NCBI GenBank assembly: GCA_011316305.1
Contig: SAUG01000063.1
Coordinates: 434,001-498,000, forward strand
Direction: 5' to 3'
Length of the DNA: 64,000 nucleotides
From: Rusavskia elegans
Lineage: Eukaryota; Ascomycota; Lecanoromycetes; Teloschistales; Teloschistaceae
Each line of letters starts with the position of its first letter. Within the stretch, counting starts at the first letter, position 1. Of this stretch, positions 43,079 through 53,669 are shown piece after piece. Under the pieces are notes generated by a model. That model was not told the DNA's origin. It was given only the letters and a program-made list of their open reading frames with translations, and ran no database searches. Made by a program: the position numbers and the translations under genes.

Positions 43079-46000
43079 TTACATTCGATAAGCCGACATA
43101 TTCAATAACAATTCTGTTTGTCCAAATCCTATAACACCAACCCCTAAGTCGACCTCGTAAGCTTCTAGTGATGTCTCTCTAGTAACCTGCCAAGCTACAT
43201 GATCTATTGCAGGATCAGCTATATCCGGTATACGCATCAGCACAGATAGACCTACGGAGCAACTATCGTCAACCACAATCGGGACCCCTTCATCCCCTGC
43301 CTCACCATCACCGCCCTCACCTGCAGCAGCCTGCCTCGCCCTCAGTCTCGCCGAAAGCTGGGCCAACATACCGCGCTAAGCGTTCGCAATCAACAAATCA
43401 GCTTCAGAACCAGCTGAGCCACTCGGCAAACCCGACCTCGATAACGCGCAGTCGCTGGGAAGAGCCATCGGGACGTACCGTGATAAAGGCCTCCCGCATC
43501 CCTTCCTGTCGTTGCATGTCGTTTTCACGTATAATCTCTTCGCGCCGATCCATTCTCTTCCTGCTTGAAAGCCCTTCGGTGGCGCCATCTTCACCTTCGC
43601 CAGCTTCCTGCCGAGCTCTACGTCGACGACCTGAGAGCGAGGAGTGGATTGTATAGCCATTATCGGGGTAGCCCACGTTGATTCCTGCTCGAGCATCTTC
43701 TTGAGCCCTATTGTCGGGCGAGAAGATCTTGATTGTGGAATCAATGCCTGATACAGCTAGAACGGGTTCGTAGGGATGTCCTGCGTGAGGCCATATGTTA
43801 GACCTGCATGATTCAACAGGAAGTAGGAAATACCTTGAACGACGTTCACGACTTCATTGTCTCCCTGTAGGATGTTTACAAGCTCTGAAGTTTTCTTGTC
43901 CCAGATGAAGAGATGGCCACCATCGCTTCCGCTGACTACATATTCATCGTCGAGGCCAAAGAAGTTGGCATCCTTGACTGTCTTGACATTACAGTGTCCC
44001 GAATATGCCCTCGTGTGAGAGGAGTACGGCACGTCAGCTTCCACCATTTCACGCGACTTGCCACGGTTGGAGGCTGATCGAAAGATGAACTGTCGCTCTT
44101 CTTCGGTGATATCATCATCACTATCGTCTGCATTGCCATCACCCTGCTCGTGATCACCGCCATCATCTTCATTCTCATCGCCCTCGTCCTCGTCCTCGTC
44201 CACCTCATTCTCATGCTCGTCGTGGTGCGCCATGTGCGCGGCGATCTCATTATGTATGTCGTCCACTAAGACTATTTCGGCGTCAGAGCCCGCATCATCA
44301 ATATCCATACTCGGCTCACGACCCGCAGAAGGTGCTCCTTGATCGGCTGTGGAGGTGGCGAGTTCACCATTAGGGACATCATCACCATCTTCCGTGGATC
44401 TCCGCTGTATCACGCTGACAGTGTCGACCACTTCTTCCATCTCGTTAGGATCAACGTCTTCTTGCAGACGTCCCTCATCCACTCGAGCGGTTCCCAGCCC
44501 GCCAAAGGCAATATCGACGTACTGGTAATTGACTCCTTCGCCGGCGTTCATGAGCAGTCCACGGCCGACCTTAAAGCCCCAGAATCTCATGGCAGCTTTC
44601 TTATCCTGGGCAGCGACGGTTGTCCTTGTTGACGGGTCTTCCCTGGAAGGCATCAAGGCACGGGACAAGTCCTCGAGCGGCATTCGAATCGCACTACTGA
44701 AAGCGATTACTGCACTGGTCTCTGACCTGAACGCTTGCCGGTACTCATCCCGTTCGAAGCGAGAAGCATCGACATTTGGTATGGCGCGTGAGCTAGCAAG
44801 CCGAAGTAAATAGGGGATGAGATACTCATCGATACCTGCATGGTCGGCTTCGTCCGGTATTGGAAATCTGGGATTATCCTTCCGTTGATTAACTGGTCTC
44901 TTAAACCCTTGCAGCAGCGCCTGTGGGCCTCCCTCGAGCCATAGAAGAATTGCTTTGAGAAAATCGAAGCTGAAGATCTCCTTTTCGGAAGCATTGGATC
45001 CCTCGTGCGGCGCAGGGCTGATCTGCTGGAAATACTGGGATAAATGACTCGAGCCACCAGCCATCTGCAGTCTTCCGCCTAGCACCTTTGCTAGGGTACC
45101 AGCAGCTTGTACAAACCGGCGAGATGTGTCTCGGTGACCTCTTAAAGTCTGTTGGAAGACGATATCCTCATCACGAGGTTCCAAGGGATATCGCCAAGAT
45201 CTTGATATTTCGTCCATTTCTGGGAGCATACTTGCGGAGAAACCTACTACGGAAGTGAAACTTGCTTTGTGAGCCGAGGGATCAAGGGGATCAAGGGGAT
45301 CAACACAGGATTCGGCACTTGTATCGCTAAGGGAAAAAAGAGTTTTTCGAATCTTTACCATGCTCTTGGCGATACGTAAGCTTCTCTTTTGCGAATCGTT
45401 AAGGACAGACTCCCTAGCATCTTCGGCCATTGCGCTTGGAACCGTCGTGACTGGATCGTTCATTGCAATGTCTTCGCTTTGCCCATTTTCGTACTGTACC
45501 CGAAGAGCAACGTTATTGGTTGCACTTGTGGGACTTCTTGTACGCCTGCTTCCAGCACTTGTCCGCGTTTGCTCGGGCGATGCTGAAACATTGACGTGCG
45601 TCCTCTTACGTTTTTTATCTGCAGTCTCCTTCACTTTGGTGGAAGATCGGCGGCCAACAGAGCTCACTGGACCTTTCGATCCCACGTTAGACGCATCTGG
45701 ACTCCTCAGAATATCGAAGCTGTAGATCTGATCCCCAGACCAGCTTGCAATCAGCTCATTTGGATTTGCATCGCTGATTTTACACGCTGTAATGTGCCCA
45801 TTGTCTGTTCTCCGCATGCGATTCTTGCCATTCGGTGCAAACCTCCGCACACATCTCGTGGCCGTAGTCATCGTCTCTTCTTCAGCTGATGACATGCTTC
45901 CTGCAGGCGTCACATTGCCTGGGGTTCCTCGCTCCGTTAATCTATCTCGTCCGAGCATTCTCCGGTCGTGCAAAAAACAGTGGAGGTGCGCTCCGCCAAG

Positions 46001-46945
46001 GGCGATATAGTGAGGTTGAGTGGCTGAACAAGAGATGGTATTCAAGTCTAGATGGTGCCGCTTATAGGATATTAGCGGTGGCGGTACATTGGAGTCGTCG
46101 TGCTGCTTTCTTCGGGCAAAGAGGCCTCGTCCACCGCTAGGACTCGGATACGCCGAGGAAGGAAGTCGAAGATCAAATTGGCGTACCTGTAAGATCCTCA
46201 GCAACAGTATAAGGTGTTCGGCCGTCATCGTGTCAAGTTACCTCGCCGTCTTCGCTGCAAGTCCTTTGGGAGGGTTAGCAGTGTTTTCAAGGGAGAGTAT
46301 CTGACATTTGATGAGTAAAGACCTACAGAAACAGGAAAGGAGATGACTCTGTGACGATGCGCTTGACACGGTCGGCATGGGACCGATAGACTCTTGTATT
46401 TGTGTCGCCATGACTCAAGTATTGAACCCCTTTGTACATGTTGTGTAGCTGAGCCCTCCGTGTCGTCGAGTCGGTTGTTCCAGATGGTATAGTAGTGCGG
46501 CCACTGTTTTCGATATCGACTACGCGGACCTCGCAGTCGCCGGCGCAGGTCACGATCGTCCTATCGTCAGAGTGGGGCATGAACTTGACGGAGAATATGT
46601 TCGCCGAATGACCGGTCGAGACGGTAGTATTGAGAGCGAATTGGGCAGTCGACGACTCGGGCTGATAGGAATGTATGTTGAGATGTTGATCGTCACTTCC
46701 TGATGCCAGTAATCTACCGGATGAAGACCAGCTATGCAATAATTTTCAGCACACCATTGCGTAGCCTGGAAAGATTTCATGAAATACCTGAGTGCGTTCA
46801 CACATCCCGAATGCCCTCCAAGCTCATTGACGATGTCTAGATTCTCGACCAAAGATCTATCCCCATACAATCCTTTGATGGTCGTATGCCTCGAGGTATG
46901 GCCAAGTTCCCGCCATAGGAGTCGATCTTTCAAGACGGGCTCCAT
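43079..46945 (-). CDS. Large WD40-repeat protein, DCAF6/DCAF8-like
   Basis: Probable beta-propeller substrate receptor for a Cul4-Ddb1 ubiquitin ligase. Six exons: 46945-46788, 46731-46327, 46263-46242 (22 nt), 46186-43834, 43780-43479 and 43375-43079; about 1178 aa. WD repeats at the N-terminus include GHSGCVNALSWSSSGRLLAS, ANIFSVKFMPHSDDRTIVTC and LTCSEDGEVRQFDLR; the last needs the microexon. Another is ENGE-like HITACKISDANPNELIASWS, and the C-terminal ones include VVSGSDGGHLFIWDKK and PVLAVSGIDSTIKIFSPD. Between them lies a long insertion with a DPLDPLDP repeat and a very acidic tract. The last intron (43376-43478, GTACGT-TTAG) joins REAFIT to RGMLAQLSARLRARQ. Without it the protein stops at 43404. 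The final about 50 residues are the least certain. Confidence 0.8.
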
Positions 46946-47427
46946 GATGTGCTGCAAGACTGATCAAAACACAGTGTATAGGGATGCTGTCTTTGGATCA
47001 GCCTAAAGCTATAGCCGGACTAGGCTATTCGGGCAATGATGAGATCCGATCTGTCACGGCAGAGGTGTTGTATAGTCGATCAGGAGCCCCGGGTAGATGT
47101 TAAAACGGACCGTCATTTGCTCAACGGTCGACTTTAATCGAGAACATACAACAGCCCCCATGTGATCGCACGTTTAGCACAGTGTAGCTGAAGACAGCTG
47201 TATTCACAACTCGTGATAGATAAAAGTACAGGTTCAGCTGCATCTAGAACGTAGCCGAGGCTAACCTTATGTCCTCGCTTAACGCCGCATATCCTCCCTT
47301 TCTCGTTGCCACCTCAGACCTGATCATCTCGACTACCTCTGTCGGCAAGGACAGACAATTACTACTGTTTCAACGTGCAAGATCAAGTTCATTGGCATTT
47401 CGTCACATGGCTACGCTCTATCACGCA
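46946..47427. other. Intergenic, about 480 bp
   Basis: Promoter of the WD40 gene lies at its left edge and the 3' end of the unknown minus-strand gene at its right edge. No gene is seen. Confidence 0.5.
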
Positions 47428-48789
47428 CTATCGAGTCCTACAGGGTGTATTTCTGGTCCCTTCCATCTCGTTATGGGCTTTCAAGCTCAATATCGTGATT
47501 TGCTCATCAAACCACAGCCTCTCCTGAGTGACTAGTTCGCCTGAAATGGACCTTATACAGTCCAATTCGGTCAACATATCAATGACCAGGTTATGGAGCA
47601 GTACGAGAACTCGTCCAATGTTTGAGCTTGTACTTGCCGAACCCAACGCCCTGAGGTCCGCAGTCAACATACCCAATCTCCTTTGGAGAGCATTCACGTC
47701 ATTTTGCCAGCCTGCACCTATTTCTTCAACGTATCCCAGTTGTGCATTGTCGTGCATCGTATCATGCTTTCTGGACTCCCGAATGGCTCCTGCTCGATCG
47801 TACCATGCTTGAAAAGTTTGAACTGTCTGGCGGTATTTGCCACCAAACCCTACATCATTGTAGACCTCATAGATGCAAGCGGACAGAATGTGGACCCTTT
47901 TGCCGATCTCGGAACCTTGAGCATTTCGACACCAGTCTACTAACGCAGATCGATTCTTGAGCTCTTGAGTCTGGTAGGAAATATCTGCTATCTCCGTATG
48001 TCGTTCTTTGAGAGCTCCGAAGCGCTTGTGGAAGTGTACTTTTGCACTTGTTCGCCATTGATCTAGGTTGTTTGCCGAGGTGGAATGAAGAATATGTAAT
48101 CTGAGCAGCTCTCTTTGGATATTACCATGTTCTTCGGAAAGCCCTTCGTCGCATTCGGAGATACTTTCCCTGGGAATGGTCACTGAGGTCGAAGATTTCA
48201 TGGATCGTTGAGATGCAGTGCGTCCAGATGCTGCTGAAGCTTCTGTGCGGCTATCCATCGATTCGTGACTCGGGACCCTTCCTTGCTGGTTTGGTAATCT
48301 GCTCGGGGCCACCTGACTTCTGGACCGTCCGTGTCTTTTGAGGCCGACATTCGACTTGACCGCTGTGACATCATGTTTTGTGTAACCTTTCAACGAAGAG
48401 ACACTGATACCGTCAGTGCTAGTGGCTTTCGATCGAACAGCACCGTCGCTAGATACGCTTTTATCCGCATTGGCATTTGGCTTAGGCTTGCCTAAAAGTG
48501 AAAGGCCTGGCTGTGGGATTGCAGTCTTCTGTGAGAAGGAAACATTCGGTTGAGTTGCAAGCACGGCTGATTGCCCTCCAAGTAATTCCTGATTATTCAA
48601 GCTTGACGGAGCTTCTTGCTTTCGCGTTGCACTTCGAACAGCAAAGGTGGTTATGCGATTTCCATGAATTATATTGGTCGTACCTGTTTCCTTCGCAGAT
48701 TCCAGGTTGATCTCAGACTTGTGTCTGGGTGTTGATTGGGGGATTGAGGAACCTTGGCCGAACCTTTTATTTGGCTTGCCTGATAACAT
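47428..48789 (-). CDS. Unknown protein: disordered N-terminus, helical C-terminal domain
   Basis: Single exon of 453 aa from the ATG at 48789. Residues 1 to about 215 are low-complexity and Ser/Thr/Lys/Arg-rich, as in microtubule- or chromatin-associated proteins. Residues about 215-440 form a predicted helical domain beginning LSEEHGNIQRELLRLHILHS, then WRTSAKVHFHKRFGALKERH and YNDVGFGGKYRQTVQTFQAW. Regular hydrophobic spacing suggests coiled-coil or helical-bundle packing. I do not recognise the family with confidence. A coiled-coil protein of the spindle, septum or cytoskeleton is one possibility, purely inferred from architecture. It ends GTRNTPCRTR. Upstream is the 6-phosphogluconolactonase gene in divergent orientation. 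Confidence 0.72.
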   Translation of the reverse strand: MLSGKPNKRFGQGSSIPQSTPRHKSEINLESAKETGTTNIIHGNRITTFAVRSATRKQEAPSSLNNQELLGGQSAVLATQPNVSFSQKTAIPQPGLSLLGKPKPNANADKSVSSDGAVRSKATSTDGISVSSLKGYTKHDVTAVKSNVGLKRHGRSRSQVAPSRLPNQQGRVPSHESMDSRTEASAASGRTASQRSMKSSTSVTIPRESISECDEGLSEEHGNIQRELLRLHILHSTSANNLDQWRTSAKVHFHKRFGALKERHTEIADISYQTQELKNRSALVDWCRNAQGSEIGKRVHILSACIYEVYNDVGFGGKYRQTVQTFQAWYDRAGAIRESRKHDTMHDNAQLGYVEEIGAGWQNDVNALQRRLGMLTADLRALGSASTSSNIGRVLVLLHNLVIDMLTELDCIRSISGELVTQERLWFDEQITILSLKAHNEMEGTRNTPCRTR

Positions 48790-49391
48790 AGAGTATCTTT
48801 TATTCGTCGATATTGGCTGCCGTGTAGACTGTAATATGCTCGGATTTATATTTGTTTACTTTCGTATTATTATTGCCGAGCCATTTATGCCAAGAAATGA
48901 CCTCGGATGAATACCCCGGACGACCCTCGGACCGCCCATTTCGGAAGATCGACTGCGACGCTCATGATCATTGTTCTCGTCGAAAGGAGCACACACCATA
49001 CTGATGAGCTCGCTTGACCACAGAGAGGTAGTGATGGGCATACAGACGAGAACATGAAAGGTGAGCGAGACGTCGGAGGTGGGCTGCCGTCTCTGCCCTA
49101 CTGCATTTTCAATGGTATGGGGGTTCGACGTCATTCCGTACAGCCTCTTTTGGTAACTTGCAGCACCAACCTCAAACACTACTGTTCGATCGGACCTCGA
49201 CCAAGCCAATCGACCGTAGTGATGCAAAAGGCCAACCCCACCCTCTGGTGAGTTCAGGTGGATCCCTGCCTTCCACCGGAGACGCGGTACTGAGCGAATG
49301 CAAGACAGGTTAATGAAGTCGGCTATACTGCTCATCAGCCTAGCAATACCTCCATCATCGTTCCAATCTTCGAGACTCACCAACCGCCGCC
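48790..49391. other. Divergent intergenic region, unknown gene / SOL3
   Basis: About 600 bp. A minus-strand frame of 175 codons (48856-49383) covers most of it but begins at TTG and shows no domain. An internal ATG at 49335 would give 160 codons. I regard it as unsupported. Promoters of both neighbours should lie here. Confidence 0.45.
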
Positions 49392-50183
49392 ATGGGTAAA
49401 CAGCCCAACTTGTATGCCTTTAGCGATATCTCTACCCTTGCCCGAACGTTGCGAACATATGTGATAGAATGCCAAAATGCGGGCTTCGAGCGTCACGGTC
49501 TGTTCAAGGTGGCAGTGTCTGGTGGATCATTACCTTCAACCCTTGCCAAAGCCCTGCTGGAGCCTGGACATGGCGGTTCCGAGGATGCAGTCGATTTTGC
49601 CAAGTGGGAGATCTTCTTCGCCGACGAGCGAGCTGTACCCTTGGATCACGCCGACAGCAACTACAACCTTTTGAAGAACGAACTACTCGACAAGATTCCC
49701 AAACCCATGGGACAGCCCAATGTACATCCCATCAATGTCAAACTCCTGGACGACGTGCAAGAGATGGCAGACCAGTACCAGGATGCACTGATGCAATCCT
49801 TCGCAGCCAAGGATAGCGTCAAATTACCCATCTTTGATTTGCTCCTCTTGGGCTGTGGTCCAGATGGCCATACTTGCTCCTTGTTCCCCAACCACGAGCT
49901 TCTGCGCGAATCCGATGCTTGGGTTGCTCCCATCGAAGACAGTCCCAAACCGCCAGCCAAGAGGATCACACTATCACTTCCGGTAGTCACGCACGGCACC
50001 AAGATTGCCTTCGTCGCGACAGGTGCGGGTAAAAGGGATATCATGAAGCAGATCTTTGATACAGAAGAAGGAAGGAGTCTCCCATGCGGCTTGGTCAACG
50101 AAGGTGGAGCGGAGAAGGTGAGCTGGTTCACGGACAATGGCGCTGTCGAAGGTGTGGGGTTTCCACGAAGGGGCAGCCTCTGA
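49392..50183 (+). CDS. SOL3: 6-phosphogluconolactonase
   Basis: Hydrolyses 6-phosphoglucono-1,5-lactone to 6-phosphogluconate, the second step of the oxidative pentose phosphate pathway, in the cytosol. Single exon of 263 aa starting MGKQPNLYAFSDISTL. Conserved blocks are GLFKVAVSGGSLPSTLAKAL, then WEIFFADERAVPLDHADSNY, then FDLLLLGCGPDGHTCSLFPN with the catalytic-region His, and KRITLSLPVVTHGTKIAFVA. The C-terminus (GAEKVSWFTDNGAV) is the usual end. Size is typical of fungal Sol3/Sol4 enzymes. Together with the NAD kinase 27 kb away it serves NADPH supply, but there is no sign of physical clustering. Confidence 0.95.
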   Translation: MGKQPNLYAFSDISTLARTLRTYVIECQNAGFERHGLFKVAVSGGSLPSTLAKALLEPGHGGSEDAVDFAKWEIFFADERAVPLDHADSNYNLLKNELLDKIPKPMGQPNVHPINVKLLDDVQEMADQYQDALMQSFAAKDSVKLPIFDLLLLGCGPDGHTCSLFPNHELLRESDAWVAPIEDSPKPPAKRITLSLPVVTHGTKIAFVATGAGKRDIMKQIFDTEEGRSLPCGLVNEGGAEKVSWFTDNGAVEGVGFPRRGSL

Positions 50184-51558
50184 ATTGGTTCGGATATGGC
50201 TCATGATACCGAAGAAGGACGCGTTCGTTGATGGCGTTGGCGGAGCGGTTTCCAGGCGCCCGGCTTCACATGTAAAGTGAAGTGACTCCAAGCTCTTCAC
50301 AGGGATGTTCCCTGGAGGACTGAGACATTTATTCAAGCGTCATGATTTCTCCACCTTTCTGTCCGCAGCTATACCTCCGCTTCTCATGCGATTGCCTACG
50401 GGTGGACCAGGATAGTATGAACCTCGGACGTGGTGGCAGTAACTTTCCGATCGCGAGGAGCTTGATGTGCGTCTCTTTTGCTGCATGTCATAATTCAGCA
50501 CGTCAAGTCCGGGGTTGTTTGCTTGACACCACATGTCAAGTTTCTACTTCTTCCCCAGCATTACCTACTTTAGCTCAAACTTCGGGGAAAGCCATCGTGC
50601 ATCCTTCTAGCCCCGTTACCTGGTTTCTAAGTCCACGAGCTCTGCTCGACATATGCAGGGCATAGCCGGGTCGGCGGATTTGACATCCACCTTCGTTCAT
50701 GACATCTTGGCAGGATCCGTGTCTTTTAGATCTCACTTCGATGTCCATCAGGTAGGCAGGAAGACCACGCACAAAATGGCCTTCTACGCGCGGGTTTTTC
50801 CTTCGGCAGTCATTTCGTGATCATATCGTGATCCTTTTCAACAATCAGGCGTCTACACTCGCAATGAGACACTAGAAGGAGGTGAGAGTCCACAAGTACT
50901 TCGCGCTCGGATTTGGACGTTGATACAACGGCAGCTCTCTGTTCTACGGTCAAGACTGTATTCAGACGTCTGCATAATGCTAGACTCGGCCCACACATGT
51001 TGGGCCAGCTGTTGTGCAACGTATTCAAGATACAGATCACAACTATCCCATACGCTTGTCCCCACAATTGCACTGCACAGCTACTGTCAACCAGAATTAC
51101 CATGGGTCCAATGCAGACGGAATGCTTCGCCGATCCCACCACTTGACGTATGGCGATCAGTATGTTCGAGAACACTGCTCTGCCCGGAGAGCCCAATGCT
51201 GCCGGTCATTGATTGACCTGATGCGTTTGCAATGCATGCTCTGACTCGTCAGGTCTCCGTCCTGGCATGAGATTACATACGTCTGCTGCCTAAGTCAACT
51301 TCAAGGCTGGTCGCTTCGACCAGAAGTCTATAAAAAGGAGGATGGGATTTTCTACTTTTGTGTTTGTCCTCCGGTATCCTTGGAAGGATATGATGTTCCT
51401 GGTGCACAAAGGCAAAATATCACGCATCCTAAGATCAAACAGCAATGCCACTTCGAAGCGACCGGGACATGGAATACCATGTGAGGATCGTCAAGGCAAG
51501 GGTGATCATGACCTATGTAAAGACTCCATACTAATAATATTCTATCGGACAGATACCT
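50184..51558. other. 1.4 kb gap upstream of the RRM gene
   Basis: No gene is supported. Short plus and minus frames overlap one another. The right end must hold the promoter of the RRM gene and could hide an additional 5' exon, because the first called exon starts inside what looks like an RRM-like fold. An ATG frame at 51342-51650 overlaps that start in another frame. Confidence 0.4.
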
Positions 51559-52537
51559 ATGGCCGTAGCACAGCAGGAGGACTCTTGGAAGGTTGTCAAA
51601 GATGTCGTTCGCAACCTAATCGACGGGCAACCGAAGAAAGTAGAATTTAGTGGTTCGGAATGCTGGTGTAGGTTTTCGTCTCAGGACGATGCTATCCAAG
51701 CCTACGGTATGAATAAGCATGAACTTCTGCGGTCGATGGCTGATCATCACCAAATCAGAGGCTTTGACAGGACGTAGCTGGTATGATGTCGTCAACCATG
51801 GGACCAGTCGAGGTTCGCCCAAGATGGAGGTTGAATGTCTCAGAGTCCATCAGAACGTTTCGGTCGAACAGCTATGCAAAATCAGTCAACCCGGTCAACA
51901 GGGACGACGTCTCAGCACGGCTTCTCATACCCGGACCTCTTCCACATCCTCGACCTCGCCGTATATATGGACTCCAGTCTCTCCAAGTTCAGGATCTTAC
52001 GGCCTGTTACCGCCGAGTGGCCTGATGCCGCACTACCATACCTCAACCCCGGTGGCTGTGGGAACCTTCATACCCGCCAACATCGCGCCTCGGGCGGAGA
52101 ACTTCGCTTTCATCCCTGCTCCAGAAACTACGTCTGTATACGGTTACAGTATCGCGAATCCTTTCGGCTTAGCCTCCAATCCACCTGTGTACGCACAAGC
52201 CTCTGGGACTGGACCCCACGTAGCGCGTCAGGATTCTCCCAGAGCTGCTATCCAGCGCCAGCAAATCATCGTACAGAACCTGTATGTTGGCGTGAAAGAG
52301 CACTGGCTTAAGGATTTGTTCACGAAGTCGGTCGGCCCCGTACAAGAGTGTCGTATAGAAGAGAGGGGCGACAAGAAACGTCACGCTCTGGTATCTTTCA
52401 CTCATGCCGAACACGCACAGGCGGCTGTCCATCAATTTAATGAAAAGCTGATTGAGGGGCGGAAGGTCAACGTCCGACTGACCAAGGAAGTGCAGGAAGG
52501 ACCGGTGATTATCGATGGATCTGAGGTGTATGGCTAG
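51559..52537 (+). CDS. RNA-recognition-motif protein
   Basis: Putative RNA-binding protein of 304 aa. Two exons, 51559-51706 and 51771-52537, are joined over a 64-bp intron (GTATGA to GACAG). The clear RRM is C-terminal: QIIVQNLYVGVKEHWLKDLF, then VGPVQECRIEERGDKKRHAL with the RNP1-like KKRHALVSF, then EKLIEGRKVNVRLTKE. The N-terminal segment (MAVAQQEDSWKVVKDVVRNL, then KKVEFSGSECWCRFSSQDDA) resembles the second half of a divergent RRM, so an upstream exon may be missing. A Ser/Thr/Pro/Tyr-rich linker connects them. The RNA target is unknown. Confidence 0.75.
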
Positions 52538-53042
52538 TCAAAGTCTTCCATGGTATGGCGGCTCACTTGATTGCCACTCTCACTTGGAGGCTCCGATTAC
52601 AAAGGTTGATATGTAGATTCCAATTTGCTTCAAGTTTATTACCAATGTCTTTACTTTTCCGATACAGGAGAAACGAATTATCAAGTATAAAATCGATTAG
52701 GATATCCCTGGAGACAGATACTTACATGGTGCAATCGAACTTGTCCATTACACGTGGTACACATTTATCGCTTTCGGTTGTTCTGGCGGGACATCCAATG
52801 AGGAACATATTTTCCATGAAGAATTCGGTCGAGGCGAAGGGTAGGAGTGAGATTACCATACTTTTGCCTGCCAGAGAGAAAGGGGTCGCACCACAACATC
52901 CGTGAATCTGCCTAAACCCAGCTTTCAGAATACTTTGCCGCTGGTACGCCGTATCCGCGAAGCCAGCTGTGGTTCCGTCCCGACACCGAATTCGCAAACA
53001 TGGTATTACGTCCCAATATTTCAATGTGATGAGATGAACCTC
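52538..53042. other. Intergenic between convergent RRM and DPM2 genes
   Basis: About 500 bp of 3'-3' spacer with nothing supported. Confidence 0.5.
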
Positions 53043-53429
53043 TCAAGCCTTCTTTTTCCCCGCCGCCGTCGCTTTTGCCTTTGCTGCCTTTTTCCGATTA
53101 CTCCGTATCATAACCATACCCAAGAAGCTTCCAACGACCGCGCAGCCGAGTAAAATAATGATGACTGGTAAGCGAATTGCCCATACCCGAGGGGGGAAGA
53201 AGTCGTGAAGTGGATGGCCGGCGTCAACGAAAGGCTGTAGACTCTTAGCTCCTTGCCAAATCGAGGGATCAGATTAGATATTGAGACGCGCCATTAAAAG
53301 TGTCCACGTCGTATAATAGAGAAAGACTGTTGTAGCCACGATGAGCATCGCCATGCCCACGAGCTTGTCAAGCTAGCACAAGAGGTTAGCGCTTGGAGTG
53401 ACCAGACCAAAGATACAGGGGCAGACCAT
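53043..53429 (-). CDS. DPM2: Dolichol phosphate-mannose biosynthesis regulatory protein Dpm2
   Basis: Small ER membrane subunit that stabilises dolichol-phosphate-mannose synthase, needed for GPI anchors, N-glycans and O-mannosylation. All exons are short: 53429-53427 (just ATG), 53372-53292 and 53234-53043, giving 91 aa. Exon 2 encodes LDKLVGMAMLIVATTVFLYY, then TTWTLLM (first membrane helix). Exon 3 encodes PFVDAGHPLHDFFPPRVWAI, a second helix (LPVIIILLGCAVVGSFLGMV) and the lysine-rich tail KKAAKAKATAAGKKKA. This matches Dpm2 across its full length. Intron 2 (53235-53291) starts GCGCGT, a likely GC-AG intron; only this boundary gives the expected WTLLMPFVD. Intron 1 (53373-53426) has a weak GTCTGC donor but a GCTAAC branch site, so the ATG-only first exon is likely but not certain. 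Confidence 0.85.
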
Positions 53430-53669
53430 GATGAGAAGGAGCGACTTGGATATAGTTTGAAAAGGAGCGGCAGTTGCGACAGTGACTTGGCTTTACCTCA
53501 GATTAAAGCTCATAGGAAAATGACACTGAGCTTAGACCCAAACTGTCAAACGGTTCAGAATGCTTGGCAAGCCTTGCAAGCCCGGACATCTTTTTACTCG
53601 TCTTCCTCAATCACCGAGGCCTTCACCATTTGGCCCACTAAAAAGAGTGTCTAGACTCTGCGGATCACG
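53430..53669. promoter_or_regulatory. Divergent promoter, DPM2 / CWC22
   Basis: 240 bp separate the two start codons. If DPM2 has an additional 5' exon it would also lie here. Confidence 0.5.

Noticed and set aside
48856..49383. 175-codon minus-strand frame upstream of SOL3
   Set aside because: Begins at TTG, shows no domain-like segment, and occupies the promoter region of two real genes.
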